From contig NW_022985552.1 in the NCBI RefSeq assembly GCF_010093815.1, forward strand, positions 1,889,827 through 1,953,826: 64,000 bases of DNA, in the 5' to 3' direction. Made by a program: the position numbers and the translations under genes. The DNA comes from Pseudovirgaria hyperparasitica (taxonomy: Eukaryota > Ascomycota > Dothideomycetes > Acrospermales > Acrospermaceae). The notes beneath the pieces are model-generated. The model searched no databases. It saw only the letters and a program-made list of their open reading frames with translations, and had not been told where the DNA came from. This document shows positions 21,917 through 36,300 of this stretch, one piece after another (the stretch's first letter is position 1; each line of letters starts with the position of its first letter).

Positions 21917-24900
21917 TAGGTAGGTTTTTAGGCGCCTAATCTTAGTACTTAAGATCGCGAGCCAGCTCCTAAAGAATTATATTACTTATCTTAGAGAGGT
22001 TAGATTCCTCCTTATCGGATAGTTCGTTAGGCCTCTCCTATCTATAGAAGTTCTCTTTAATGTTATCTAGGCCCGCGTTAGGCTCGAATTTCTTTAAATT
22101 AATTAGCCGCTTAGCGGCGCGCGCCTTATTAAATTCCTTCTAGAACGACCTATCCCTATAGACTAGCCTTTTCTACCTTACTATTTTCTTAAAGGTCTCC
22201 ACGAATACCCTCGAGCCCTCCTTAAACTAGGCGTCTATCTTAGCTTTAAGTTATTAAGGACTTATATTAAGCCACGTAGCTACCTCTTCTTTTACCTTCT
22301 AGCTATTCTATCTTTTATAGCTAACTAATACGTTACTAACGGCGTTAAAACTCGGGAGTTAAACTACGGCTAGAAAGGTAAAAGGAATCGCGCTATATTT
22401 ATTAGAAAATTCTAACGGAGACGTAGGTCCCGGAGTTAAATTCCTATAAGCTACTGCGAGTTATTCCTATATATCTATTTTAGGTACTTCCATTATTATA
22501 TGATTAGGGCCAATCGCGATATACTATAGAAGTATTATATATCTTCTACCCTTTATAGAACCCTAGGCGCCGTGTATTATTAGTAGGCTAGAGATATATA
22601 CTTTAAGGGACTAGTAGGGGACTAGGACGAAGGGACTAAATCGTTTCCTATCGTCCGTATTATAGATCTTATCGTTAATAGCTATAATTATACTATTTTA
22701 ATTAACCCCCTCGCGGAGCTTAGCCTTCGACTACTATTTATTTAAGAACTTATAGAAGCGGGGAATGATTATAGTATAGTCGTTACTTTATTCGTCGTCG
22801 AGACTAATACTCCCTTAGATTATATTAAACCCGTGTCTATCGCTAGAATCGAGGATTTGATTAATAGTATTATCGAGATACTTAAAACCCGTCTTATCGC
22901 CTCTATCCCAGGACTTCGCATAGTACGGGTACGAGATTAGATAGTAGTTAAGATTAGGCCGAAGAGCGATATAGGTGAGCTAGTAAAGTAGGTATTACCT
23001 AATAAACTATTAGATATAGGAGTGGTATATAGTTCGTAGCTAGCCGTAGTTCGATTTCTTATTAAACATACGCTGGTAGTACTTATATATATTAAATTCA
23101 TCCCTCGCGAGTTCTAGAATACTCTTATTAAGTATAGAGGTCGTCTTTTTAAGTAGCTCGAAGAGCCCTTTAATATTAATACTTCTAGTACGTTCCTACT
23201 CGTCGAAGAGTTATCTATCTATTCTACTATCCTCCTTCTAAATTATAAATGCGATACTAGTAAGGATAGTTTTAATATTAATAACTTACTTCGGGGTCTC
23301 TAGGGCCTAGTAACGATAGATACCTAATGCCTCTATCGGATAAGGTAGCCGCGCGTACTTCGCGAACTAGGTATAGTAGTTCTTATAAACTTTAAGGGCC
23401 CCCACGTTATCTCTAAACTTATATACTATTTTAAGTCTCGCTACTAGGTTTAAGTAGGACATACTAACGAGTATATTATTCTTTCTAGCCACGTCTTAGT
23501 AATACTTATAGTAGACTTTATACGGAATAGCCATGTTACCTATCTACGCTTTCTAGTGTACTAGTAGGGCTATTCTCTTAATACTCGTGAAATTCTTCTT
23601 TAATAATATAGCTACCTTAAAAGTCTTCGTTACTAAAGGCGCGTATTAATACTTCTTAGGCTTATCCTCTTCCTTAACCGATACTATTATCTTAGAGTAC
23701 GAACTAAGAATAACCGGGGATTATCGTATAGGCGCCCCTAGTAATTACTAAGGGCTAGTAGATAAGGCATATCCGCGAGTAGGTTTTATCGGCGTGGCTA
23801 TAATAGATACTAAAGACGTTCTTATATAGTCTAGTAAGGGACGTTTACTAGTAGTAGTAGGAGGAATACTTACTTTAAATAGACGACTAGCTTCGAAGAG
23901 ACGACGTACTACTAAACTAGAAGGCGTGCTTTATAGAGGGGACTTTACCACGGGCGTTACCTACGCTAGTTTTAGTAATAGTAAGGTCTAAGGCGGAGGC
24001 GATGCACTCATCTCTTTAATTTATAGATAGTATTCGACGGGCCTATAAACCATTCTACTTATCTATAATAACTATTAACTAGCGGGGATAATAAGTCCCG
24101 TCTTATTATAGAACGTTAGTTTATTTTATTAGCTAGGGTAGTTCGAGAGTTACTAGAGAGATAGACCGTCCTTATTACTATTACTAGCTAGGGCGGTATC
24201 GATATTAGAGCTCTAAAGATATACCTTAATTCTCCTTCCCTTCTATCCCTAGCCGATTCGGGACCATAGGGATACGTTTAACTAGTTCCTTACTCTCGCC
24301 CATGTCCGCACTTATAAGAGCGCTACTAGCTTTTCTATAAAGTTCTATGTTTACTAGAGCTATCCGAGAGCGGATTAGAGTAACTAGCCATCGTTATTAG
24401 AGAGGTCTTTTTACTAGTTTTATAGGATTATATTTTTAGCTTTTAGGATACGGGAGTTAGTATCTCTTCTATAATAAATTATCTCGTGGACTTCTTTCGG
24501 AATAGAGGAGTTAATCTTTACCTTACTATACTCTATTACGGCTTCTACTTCCTAGAAGAGGTTAACTATACTACTTAAGAGCTATTCTATAAGGCTAGTA
24601 ATATAAAGGAGATTATTAAACGTGTCTAGAATATAGTCCTATCGCTCTTACGGGTTCTAGATAGCGATAATTCGGTTAATAGTAGACTTATTTATTTCTA
24701 TAGCTTCTATAGCCTATCTATACGGAGTAGTAGATGGCCTTAATACTACGATAGCCGTCGATAGCCCTACTTTAGTACTTACGACTCTTAACTAGGACCG
24801 TATCTATCTTATTAGTGCTTAATAATCTTATAACTCTTTATAAGTAGGCGTTTTCTTCTTTAGCGGGGCTATTATTATTATTAGTTCTATTAGTAAGTTA

Positions 24901-25084
24901 CATTCTAAGAAGAGATAGTTTAAGTAAGGCGGAAGTAGAGGAGGAGATTTTATTAATTAAGAAGATATAGAGAGGTATAAGAGGGAAGAGTTATATACTA
25001 TCTTAAGTTCTCTTTTTATGCCTCCTCGAATGCCGGGTATATAGTAATTTTTATAAATGATCCTTACTAACGGCTATAGGCCCG

Positions 25085-25195
25085 TATACGTGTCGAATCT
25101 ATAAATAAATATATACTAGATATATAGGAAATCTATAAATGAATATATCTACCGGGTATATAGCGGAATCTATAAATAAATAGATACCGGGTATA
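25085..25195. repeat. Short tandem array in element A (about three 35-bp units)
   Basis: Repeated units containing AATCTATAAATRAATA and a CCGGGTATAT-like core, between integrase and the extra coding-like region. The inverse array in element B is at 45,481-45,590. Confidence 0.6.
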
Positions 25196-28100
25196 TTCTT
25201 ATCCTTATAAGACTTCCTATAAGTATCTTTTTCTCTTATACCTCCTCCTTCTTTTCTTTCTTATTAGTTTCTAATAGGGCCCGTTCTATAGTAACGAAAT
25301 AGGCCTTTAATAGATAGGCTTCGATTACACGACCGGTTTCAATATATAGTAGGTGGAATTTCGTGTAAACGCCATTATATCTTCTTTCGAGCATTACTTA
25401 CTTTAATAATAGGTTTTATTATTTTATAGTAATAATAGGATTTATTATCCTCTTTCGATAATAGAGTTTATTATTATAAGACTACTTTTATAAGTATCCC
25501 TTCTCTCCTTAAAAAAACTTCTATCCCCTAGAAGGAGATATCGATTCTAGGGAAACGTAAATATTTCTCTCTATTAAAGTCTTACGGAGTAGAAATTACC
25601 ACTTCCACCCGGGTTCGTATGGCGTCGTCGAGGTATTCCGTAAGTTATTTATAATAGTTTTTCTTATCGCTACTCTCCTTATTTTCCTTAGTAATTCTTC
25701 TAATTAGTAGTCGTAAGGGCTCGTCCTAACTCTCGTTACTCGCATTTCTTATAAAATATTTCTTTAACCTATGGCTAGGAAACGTCCCTCTAAGCATGGC
25801 TCTATTAAGCTCCGCGAGCTTATAAGTATAATTAAACATAGACTAAATTCTATATGGCCCCCTCTAATACCACCTTAGCTTCCGCTCTATATTCTTCTAT
25901 CGCTACGAGTTATATAGAAGGATAATTATATTAACTAGTAATAACTCTTAACGAAGGTAATAGTTATTATTCTATGCCTCTCTCGATTCCTCACGCGTTT
26001 ATATTATATAGATATAGGCCTCCTTAAGATCCTCGGATCTTCTCTTAAGTTATCTAGCTCGAAGAGCGAGTAAGTTAGACGTCGATCGTACCTCGTTCTA
26101 AGAGAGTATTTAGAGTAACTTGAATTCGACTTCGATAGGCATAATTAGTTTATAGCTAAGCACGAGGTATACGGTACTATACCCTATACTAGCACGTGTC
26201 GTTATTCTATCTACCTAGATAACCGCATGGAGGTAGTTAGGCTAGTTCTTAAATCCGCCATTAGTTATCTTCGCGAGAGTATTAGCGAGTAGTATAAAAC
26301 TTCTCTTAATAATTCTATTTACTCGGAGATTATATATAGACGTAACCTTCTAATAAATTCTATAGAGTCGGAGGAGCTCCTCTATAGCACCTATATTTTC
26401 TCTACTACCGTTATAGATGATTTTAGGAATAATTCTATATCTATAGATTACGTTCTTAAAGAGGAACTTTACGATAACTATAGACGTAGCCGCCGTATAT
26501 ACCTCCGCCTTAGTCTATCCGCTTAGCTATTCTTATATAGATACTACTTTACTATACTCTATAGAAGGTAGTAGTATTATTATATCTAAGTATATTCTTT
26601 ACTAAAGAATAGGCGTTATAACGTGGTAGAGCCCTTTATTAAGATCTCCGAGGAGCTTACTTCGTTATTAATATTTATTATAGGTTTTTACGTGCTATCG
26701 CACGTCTCTATATATACCTATCTACTAATACTTATTCTTAATCCTTCTAAGGGTCCCTTCGCTACCTCTATAATCTATCTTATTATAAGTAGTAGTAATT
26801 ATATACGCCCTAGTATTCGGATCCTTAATTACTCGTATATATTAGCGATGCCTATCTCCTCTCTACTAGAGTATTTAGTTATATATAAGGAACTTTAGGT
26901 AGTCGGTTATAAAGGCCTTATATACTCGGTCGGTTAGGTCGGTTAGTCTCTTAAGTATAGTAAGATACTTCGTAATCCTCTACTATTTATTACTATATTT
27001 ATCTATTAAGGGAGACTTAATAGCGGTATAGTTAAGTATCCCTATCGTGTAATCTCTCCCGCTAATAGGCTTAATTAACGACGTCTCTAGCACGTCTATA
27101 TATAGAGCCATATCTACGAACTTATCTAGGTTAAAGGTAGAGACGTCTAGTAGTTCTTCTTCTTCGTGTATCTATAAGATACTATTAGCGACTATATTAC
27201 GCTTTCTAGGTACATGCCTAACTATAAAGTTCTATAGCTAAATCCACGCGAGCTACCTAGTAACGAGCGCCCCTAGTAAGTTAGTTATAGTACGGTTAAT
27301 TTAAGCGACTAGAGTATTCGCGTCTATTTCTATAATAAAGTATATACTATAGAGATATTACCGGAACTTCTATAACGCGTAGAGGAGGGCTTAGTACTCT
27401 AGTTTCACGGTATTATAGTTTCTCTTAGCTTTTAACTATATTCCTCTATTATACCGCGATAGCTAATATTTATAATTCTTGTTCTCCTATATTAACGTAG
27501 CCCCCTATCTAATATTACTAGAGTCTACTACTAGGATTATATCTCCCGTATCTATCCCGTACTATAACGTTATTAGTATAGAAGTAGTAGTTAGAGCTAT
27601 CTTTAGCGCGTCTATTAAGGTCTACTCCTTAGCTATCTACTACTAGACCGATTTATTCTTTAATAGTATAAATAGCGGCGATACGATAATAGCGTACCCG
27701 GGGATCTATATCCGGAAATATATATAAACGCTAAGGAAGGCTCGTATATTCGTCGTGTTTTTATAGGGTTTCTAGTCCCTAATAGTAGTAACCTTTTTAT
27801 TACTCGGTCGCCTCCCTTTAATACTATAGACGTATTCTATAACGTTAGCGGCTTTAACATACTACTAAGTCTTCTTACTACTTAGGGCGTATCCAGCGCG
27901 CTCTATATCCGCGAGAACCTTATCTATATTAATTAAATATTCTAGGATATATCTATGAATTCTAGGCAGGGCCTCCTTAGAGTTATATTTCGTCATAGGT
28001 CCTTTAATATCTAAGTTATCTAGGAATAGTAGAGCCCTCTCCGGGATATATTCTTATATAATAGTTAATATAATTCTAACGAACTAAGCTACTAAATTAG

Positions 28101-29163
28101 TAGCCCCTTAAGGTAATATTATCCTATATAGTAATTCTAGAGGTGTTATAAACCCCGTTAAGTCTCGGTAATACTCTACTAATAGAATCTAATTATATCC
28201 TAAGAAGAAGTCGGTAAACGTTAAGACGGCTATCCCCGTAAAGTACTCCGAGAATTCTTTATATAAGGGCGGCGTAGCCGTATTACGAATAGTAACTCGG
28301 TTAATTTCTATCGCCGAATTAATTAACCTATAATCTTATTTCTTATTAGCTTCCTTCTTCTTTTCCATAAGAAAATAGGCGTTTTAATAAGGACTACTAT
28401 AGGGCTCGAGCCTTCTACTATTAAGACGCTCTTTTAGAATCGTAAGTACCTTTCTATAAAGGGCTCTAGAAATATTAAAGTTCTTAGCCTACTATATCTT
28501 ATATTCTACCGTTCGGATCTCCTATAGAGGTACTATCTCTTTATTAAATTTACTAAGATATAAGAATTTCTATACTAGTACTTCCTCGCGATATAATAAG
28601 ATTATATATAGTAACTTAAGTTCTACGGGACGTAGCTCTATTCTAATCTTTAGCTAACTTATATATAGAGGCGTTAGACGTGTTCCTAGCGGGATAGTTA
28701 CCCTTTAAGGCTCTATTAGTCTATTAAATACGTTAAGGCCTAGGTGGATAGCCGGAAGAAGTATCTACTATACGATTACTTATTCACGCTAGTCTAGATA
28801 CCCTAATAGATTTCTAGAGACCTTTTAGTGGGCTTCGGAGTTATCTATAGGGTGTACTTTAACTCCCTTTCTTTTATATATAGTAGCTATACTAAATCCC
28901 TTTAATACCCCGGATAAATACCGTCTTTAGAGGCCGGTGGAGCCTACTATAAGCTATTCTATTATTATACCTTATTTATATACGAAGGTAGCGTACCTTA
29001 CCGCCGTAACTACTAGGGCGGCTAAGTTATCTTTTCTTAATAACCGAGTAATATTTTTAGGCCGGATTTTCTCGGAAAGTAACTCTATATAACTTATTTC
29101 TATATCCGTATAAAAATATATCCTATCCCCTTTATTAGTAGGTTTACTAGACCCTATTTAGTG

Positions 29164-29202
29164 CGGATTATTAGTTAAGGGTAGCCCTTAACTAATAATC
29201 CG
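29164..29202. repeat. Palindrome P2, element A, gag-pol border
   Basis: A perfect 18-bp inverted repeat with left arm CGGATTATTAGTTAAGGG and loop TAG, 39 bp in all. It corresponds to 41,478-41,516 in element B. It sits between the gag-like and pol-like regions. Confidence 0.95.
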
Positions 29203-31885
29203 GCTTAACTCCGGCTTCTAGTAATATACTCCGCTATATAGTTAGTCTCTAGCCACGGAGTTACCCTCCTTCTCTAAGACTAGAATATACTTATCTAGAC
29301 TAGTTTTAAAGGTTACTCGTTCTTATCTATATACGGAGTAGACTATTAAGAGTACTTACCCGGAGACTAACCTCCGCACTATAAGTAAGGTCTACCTAGT
29401 ATATAGCTCCCCTAGGATAAGGTTATAATTAAGTTTACTATATATAAATATTAAAGTAGCTATAATAATCCAATCTATACGGATAGAGTATTACTATACT
29501 ATTCCTACGAATAGAGTACTATACTAAATAGCGCTAACTAAACTCGAGTTCTTTATATATAGTAGAAGTAAAGATATTACTAGCCTAAGACGCCTCGTAG
29601 CATCTAGTTAAATACTATTTACCTACGCGCTACTATCGAATAGTACTATACTAGTTACCCTTTTAGAACTAACTTCTATAGGGTACCTTAGATACTCGGC
29701 TACTAGCCTTACTATCTCTTCCTTAAGCTAATTAATATCTTATTATATAATAGCTATCCCTATAGTATAGAGGGGTACTAATACGTTAAGTTTATTTATC
29801 TTAGAAGCCATAGTATAGTCGTTTCTTCCTTTCTTCTCGGCTCTCCCCTCTTAAGCCTTATAGATCTCTCTAGCTATAAAGTTAGGGGCGCCCTTCTTAA
29901 ATACCGCACGATATAAGTTACTATTAAGGCTTAATAGTTCGCTAATAGTAATATTTATAGTTATCCCTAGAACGCGTACTAGCTATACTTTACTAGCTTC
30001 TATACTTAGCTACTATCCCTCGTATAGATAGTTATTAAGCTTAACGCCTCGGATACGTGCCTTTTAACTAGAATTTAGGCTATCCCCTTTATCTATCTTA
30101 TCCTTAGACGCTATTAGCTCTTATTTAGACATTCTCTAGTCGCTACTCTTCTTACTATCCTCCTATTCCTTAATAATTCTTATATACTACCCTTAACGCA
30201 TTCCGCGGAGACGGGCGATCTTTCTTTCCTTAGTATAATTAGGTATACTCTTTATAATCCCCCTTCTAGATATTATAAGTATAGCGGGCTCTTCTAGGGC
30301 TATCTCCTTATAGATATATCTATTACTAGCTACGTCGAAGCGTTCGTAGAATTCTATATATCTATCTTTCTTACTCTTAGGCGACGTAACTTCTTCTTCT
30401 AAATTACTATCCGCTAAGGCCTAGTAGGGACTCTTCGTAGGTTTTATACTAATACTATATACTAGTACTCTCTATAAAGCGTTAATATTTACTACGGACG
30501 TAGAAACCTTCACTCCCCCTCTATACTAGCTTAGGCCGTTTTAAACCGTTACTACGTAATTCCGGATAGCTTATAGGGTAGCTTATGGCTCTACTAAGAA
30601 GGGTAGTAATAGAATTTCTTCTCTATTCGCCCCGAAACGCCCTCGGAATACTTATACCCTATTAATATTTAGTAATCCGTCTCTAATATATCCTACTATC
30701 TCCGGATATCTATATATTAGGTAATCTCCTCTATACGTGATATATATAACCGGTCTTTAAGGTCTATTCTAGACTATAACGCCTTCTTAGAAGTCTCGGG
30801 TAGAGACGTATTCTCTATTCTATATATAATTCTATAGATAAACTTACGTTAGTTCTATAGGTATGCCTCATACTTAGAGGTATATTAAAAGATTTAGCCT
30901 TCGCGCCTACTAGTTAATAATAGCCGAAAGAAGCTTAGGTTCGTACTTCTTAAGGGATAAGAATAAGAGATTAGAGGTAAAGTAGGACTTTATCTTAATT
31001 AACGTGAGGTCTAGTTTACTAAATCTCTCTACTATCTTATTAAACTTATCCGATTCTAGCGCGACGTATACTTTAACTAGAGAGGGGTAGCTAAATTCAT
31101 TAGTTCTTCTTTCTTCATGTAACTACTCTTCTAAGCTAGTCTTCTTACTCCCTATCTTTAATTTATAGTATATAGCTATAGCTAGCTCTTATACGGCTAA
31201 GTACTTATTAATACGAGCTAGTTCCTTAAGTACTCTAGCCTTTCGTAATACGAAGCCATAGATAATTACCTAGTTATAACTATATACTTCTATCGTGAGT
31301 TAATATTTCTCTATAGCCCGAGCCTTAAGACTATTAGATAGCCCTTCTAGGAAGAGCTCTATTCACGAATACGAGCTTAGGCTTCCTTTAGCCGTAAGTT
31401 TCTCTATAATAATACGATACTAGAAGTAGTATATAGAGAGAGAGTAGGATAGGTCTACTTTAACCATTTCCACGTATTTTTAGATAAAGTAGATAGTGCC
31501 TTCCTCGAGGGCGGAGTTAAATAGAGAGAATTCCTTTAATAATTCTTCACGTAGCGTAGCCTACTACTATTTCTAAAACCTATCTATTCCTTTAATAGTA
31601 GAACGGAGATAGTTCTCGTAGTATAACGGTAGGGAGGTTATCTTCTTATTAGGCGGAACTTCGTAGTTTATATATATATCCTTATACTTCCGAAGGAAGA
31701 CTATAATATTTATTCCTTTAAAGCGCTTAGGGGCTAGGGTAGATAGAGGTACTATCCTTCCTTATCGCGTAAATACTATAAAGAAGTTAAGTATCTCTCC
31801 ACGAGTTACTAGGTCGTTATTTTAAGCTCCTATCGCACTATTACTAGTAGTAGATATACTAGTAGAGACACTAGGGGTAAGGTTA

Positions 31886-31910
31886 TTAGTTAAGGGATTA
31901 CCTTAACTAA
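31886..31910. repeat. Palindrome P3, element A, leader-gag border
   Basis: Arms TTAGTTAAGG and CCTTAACTAA, 10 bp each, with a 5-base loop. It corresponds to 38,770-38,794 in element B, about 500 bp inside the 5' LTR. Confidence 0.85.
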
Positions 31911-32414
31911 AGGTTAGCCTAATACGTCTACCTATAACATCTATTATCCCTTCTCTATGTTAATTAATCCCTTTATAAGATAAACTATTACTATCGTCTT
32001 TATTAATATAAGGTTCATGGTATTCTACTTATATTATTATCTTTATATAAGGCGTTTCTAAAGTAGTATACTCGTGTAGCCGTGTTTATAAATAACAGCT
32101 ATAGTAGTACTAAATAGGTTATATTTATCGTTTTTAAACTCTTCTTTACCGCTTTATCTAGCTCTATTTTATATTCTATTCCCCTAAGATATTTTTGAGT
32201 CGCGCTATCACCCGTGTTAGTATACGCATGCTTTTTACGGCTACTTTTAAGAGGCTAGCCCCTAGCGACTCCGGACTCTCTATTTTCCGGACTTATAGCT
32301 TCGATCTAGTAAGTCTAGACTACCTTATTAGGCACGCTATATACTTCCCCTAAGCTAGTTTCGGAGTCCTAATCTCCCTCTATAAGTTCGTAGTCCGGGT
32401 ACGACCTCTAAAAT

Positions 32415-32785
32415 TATAATAAGCTATCGCTACGTATATCCCTTTTATAAATAGCTATGTTCTTAGTATAGTAGTCGCGACGAACTTACAAGTATCTCTC
32501 CTAGGTATTATGAGTTCTCTTTAAACGTACGACTTCTTATTAGTTCTCTTTTACGATAGGACGGGTCTATATAATACTCTTAATTAATTTATCAATAGCT
32601 AAGTCTAATAATTAATACCTATAGAGACCTATAAACGTAAGGAAAGGTCGAATCGTCGAATATTAGTGATGGGGGAAGCGCGCCGAGTAGAATGACCAAG
32701 GAAAACGCCCTCCTTAAATATATAATAAGCCATGTAATCGAGCTAGGGACACATACATATAGGGCTGTAGGAACGGCCTTCCATA
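32415..32785 (-). repeat. Element A 5' LTR
   Basis: A 371-bp direct repeat of 21,367-21,737, ending at the second CTAT duplication. Confidence 0.9.
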
Positions 32786-33675
32786 CTATATAATAACCGT
32801 AGGGCTATATATTTCTTCTAGTAAGGTAGTAGTATTTTATAGTTATATTCTAGTAGTTATATAGTAGAGGTAGATTCCTTATATTATGGCGTCGTAGGTT
32901 ATTAGGTCGTACTATAGTAGTATATTATAGTTATATTCTAGCGGTTATATAGTAGAGATAGATTCCTTATATTATAGTATTATAGATTATATAATTATAA
33001 GGTAGTAGAATCTCGTAGTTATATTATAGCGGTCACGTAGTAGAGGTAGACTCCTTATATTATAGTATACCGCGTCGGGTTATATAAAGGTATAGTAGTC
33101 TATATATAAACCGCGCGTTCTATTTTATTATTATCTATTTTAGAACTAGCTCTTCTCTAGACTAGGGGTTATATAGTAGTAGTAGAGTAGCTTATATATA
33201 ATCTATATTTATTATTATTATTATTTATTTTAGGACTAGCTCTACTCTAGTCTACACGATTTTCTCTAACGTAAGTATATAGATTCTACGCCTAGCGACT
33301 TTCTTCTTCCTTAACTACCCTTACGCCTACTATCTTAATACTATATAGTAGCTACTATAATATTAGTAAACTTATATACTACCTCGTAGCTTCTATACTA
33401 TTATTATAAGTACTCTAGGTCTAAATAGTTCTATTATAGAAGCTAGCGCCGTCTCGGTAGTAGCTATAGATACTAGGGGTTAAGACTCTAATAATCGTCG
33501 CGTACCTAGGCGCTAGAAACTAGCCGACCGTACCGTAAGTAGGTTCTATCTCTATACCGTTCCCTATACTAACTAGATAGACTATTCCTCCTACTATACT
33601 CTAATAGACTAAGTCTATTTACTATATAGAGCTATATATTATAGAGGGTAACTCGTTAGAAGACGAGTATACTAA
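32786..33675 (+). mobile_element. Element F, second piece (rest of LTR/leader and start of a coding-like region)
   Basis: Resumes after element A. The part to about 33,260 holds tandem repeats and would complete an LTR of roughly 780 bp if F starts at 21,061. From about 33,300 a plus-strand coding-like pattern begins and continues after C2 at 54,058. Fossil; I recognise no protein family, though gag of an LTR element is a fair guess from position. Confidence 0.45.
32841..33104. repeat. Three tandem 88-bp units
   Basis: Units begin at 32,841, 32,929 and 33,017, each opening with AGTTATATT and containing TATAGTAGAGRTAGAYTCCTTATATTAT-like sequence. Units differ by RIP-type changes. A further pair of related blocks (TTTTAGRACTAGCTCT) lies near 33,140 and 33,225. 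Confidence 0.85.
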
Positions 33676-33915
33676 TATAAGGATTATAGACGTAGGATAG
33701 TAGTCTAATAGGTTATAGGAGGATTCGGGAATATATTTAAAAGGGTAGTCTACTCTCTTAACGAGGTTAATTTCTAAAGAGTAGGAATTAAGTATATACG
33801 GCCTACTTATATAGTAGTCTCGCTTATTCTAGCTAGCTTACCCTAGGTCCACCTATCACGGACTATACTAGACCATAGTATTCTAGTTAAGTCTATTCTA
33901 GTGTTAGCCCTAATA
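33676..33915 (-). repeat. C2 3' LTR
   Basis: These 240 bp match 53,818-54,057 and both C1 LTRs. The left border is set by the ACTAA duplication. Confidence 0.9.
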
Positions 33916-33935
33916 ATATCCTTCTTCTTTTTATA

Positions 33936-36300
33936 CTTCGCCCTAAAGTACTTAGCTATATATAAATCTATAATTCTATAAGCGTTATATTTATACGCGC
34001 ATCTAATTAAATCTATATAATGTTATCGATAGTCTTTATATTAGTAAACTTAAGCTCTAGTTTACTTTTATTTATATACGCGCTCATCCCTTACTTTATA
34101 GCTACTACCTTAGAGATAGCTCCGCGGGTTATATGACCGCTATATTAACTAAGCTTATATTTAGTTCTCTTATTCTAAATTTTCTTCTCTAGTATATCTA
34201 CCTTACTCTTAAGGTAAGTTATTAATTCGTATACTATCTCCTTTAGTTTAGACCCGTTCGGGTCTAGAGTGGTCTATTTTCGTTAGAGCTGGTTCTATAT
34301 AATTCATTCGCGTTATTACGGTTACTAATTTAGCTTCTTTAATCGCCTTTAAGGCTAAACGAGTATTCTACTCTTAGATCTCTAGCTAATATATATATAT
34401 AGATATCTAATACTAGTTCTATTTCTAAGCCTACCTCCTTCTCTCGTAAGACTCGCTCTAAAGGGATTACCTCTACCCCGGCTATACTAGCTAAAAAATC
34501 CACTTATCGTAGTAGTATAAAGGCGCGCTCTAAGTTAGAGAAGAAGGTAGCTAAGACTACTACTACTATTACTACTAACGTGGCTACTAGTCGCTCTAAT
34601 CTAGGTAATTCTAGTACTAGTATTGCGGAAGAGGTAGCTATAAAGCCTACCTACATCTACTCGCGCTATCTATCTACTCTACTACCTTTAGAGGATAAAG
34701 AAGATCTCGTCGTAGATAATAATTAAGAGTTTACGCCTTCGCCGCCTTACTCTAAACGCTATTTCTCTTTTCGGTCTAATATAGACCGACTTAGTCGCTC
34801 TAGATCCTTTTAGGACCTTAATATTCGCTTTAAACCTAGCCCTAGTAATAATAAGGCCTAGGTCGCTAAAGATACTAAACGTAGTCGTGGTTTACGCCAT
34901 AGAAAAACGGCGAACTATAGTTCGATATACTTTAAGTATATTAAGGCTTACGCTACTAGCTCTAAATATCTCTTCCGCTCTAACTCTAGTATTAGCTACT
35001 ACTCTACTAACTACGATAGGCCTATACGTCTAATCTTTAAGCTCTCTACCCGCTACCGCCGCTATACTATTCTTAGTAGAGTTTGTCTTTAGGTAAGTCT
35101 ATTAGACTATTTTAGTCTAGGGTAATCTAAAGTCGTCTATACTAATGCGTTTTTAGGTTTCTATTCGTGTATAAGATATATATAACGATCTTCGTATCCG
35201 CGAGACTCTCGGCGGTTCTAGTAGTTATCTAGCTTCTATATGTAGGGAGTTTAGAGAGCGCTATAAGCTCTTCCTAGAGGTTATTAAAGTATAAGTTTAG
35301 AAACCGTTAATTATTATTAACCTTAGCTTATAATTTTTAGTCGCCGCGAGATTCCTAGCGCTTAGGCTATCTATTCTAGGGAGTTAGTTTTAGCTACTAA
35401 GGCCGTAGAAGAGATTCGTGCTATTCCTTTCCGCCTACCTTATGCTACTAACGGGTCTTATAAGAGATCTACTAGTTCTTCTTCTAAGTTACCTTATAAG
35501 AGGGTATATATTCTATTCTAGATTATTCTAGACCGTATTAGCTAACTTTAGGTCTAGTCGCTCCGCTCTAGCGCTTAGTTATTATCTTACTAGGCTCTAA
35601 CCGAGCGCGTGGTTACTCTAGAGGATAAGGTCTCTAACCTCCGTCGCTCTATTACTTAGTTAGTTTATTCGCTACGCTCTAAGAGTAATAATAAGATAGA
35701 GAAGTAGCTCTATGGCTCTATTTACTAGGGTTTCTATATAGTGTGTGTTGGCTCTATCTACCTGGTTTCTATCCGTTTTGGTCCTTTTTAGACCGTTTAG
35801 ATACCCATCTACTAGTTTTCTAGTAATTTAATTCTTAACTTAATGATATTATATACATTCTTATTTATTCTATAACTATTAAATTTTAGGTTCTAATTTC
35901 CTTTAAGTTACTTAAGTATAGGCATCGTATATAAATTAGTTTATCTCTCTAAATTATATTAGAGTATCTAAACTAGTAGCCTAGTAGTTATCGGTTCGGG
36001 TACTCTAACCTTTTATATTATATATTATAAGTTCAATTCCGTAGTAGGGTACCTTTTTAGTTTCTTAGTCCCATGTTCTTCTCGTGTATAATAGTCTATA
36101 TTAGTCCATTCTAGACTTCTCTATATTATTCTATTATAATATATTACGTCGCGTGCCTATAACGGTTATTTATATTTTCTTCGCGTTTAGTAACTATATA
36201 TCGCTTAAATTATAGGGCTGCCTTATAGAGTTTTCCTAGTATACATTTAGGATTCGTGATTCGATACTTTGTTCTCTACGGTATTCTTCTTCTTTTTATA
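33936..36300 (+). mobile_element. Accessory segment of C2
   Basis: Counterpart of 12,716-15,060 in C1, on the strand opposite to pol. It is decayed further than in C1 and no comparable open frame survives. It contains the second tRNA-like unit near 35,977-36,058. Confidence 0.55.
35973..36058 (+). ncRNA. tRNA-like Pol III unit inside C2
   Basis: The B box GTTCAATTCC at 36,031-36,040 is canonical, while the A box at 35,977-35,987 (TAGCCTAGTAG) carries G-to-A changes relative to C1. Five T at 36,054-36,058 follow. It is the counterpart of 14,749-14,834; as there, no acceptor stem is found. Confidence 0.5.

Larger units (their letters stand above)
21367..32785 (-). mobile_element. Gypsy-like retrotransposon A (fossil, 11,419 bp)
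   Basis: Structurally whole: 371-bp LTRs at 21,367-21,737 and 32,415-32,785, and a CTAT target duplication (21,363-21,366; 32,786-32,789). RIP has broken it many times. Minus-strand order, read from the 5' LTR at right: gag-like region about 31,800-29,400; reverse transcriptase about 28,400-27,900; RNase H; integrase about 27,050-25,980; extra coding-like region about 24,970-21,930; 3' LTR. Palindromes at 31,886, 29,164 and 21,884 mark module borders. It is the inverted counterpart of element B. Confidence 0.88.

Noticed and set aside
26623-26898. 91-residue open frame with hydrophobic stretches (plus strand)
   Set aside because: It is antisense to the integrase region of element A. Hydrophobicity follows from Ile/Leu/Tyr codons made by RIP; no counterpart survives in element B.
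29164-29202. Palindrome as a simple transcription terminator
   Set aside because: No T-tract follows, the loop is only three bases, and it recurs at several module borders of one element, which does not fit termination.
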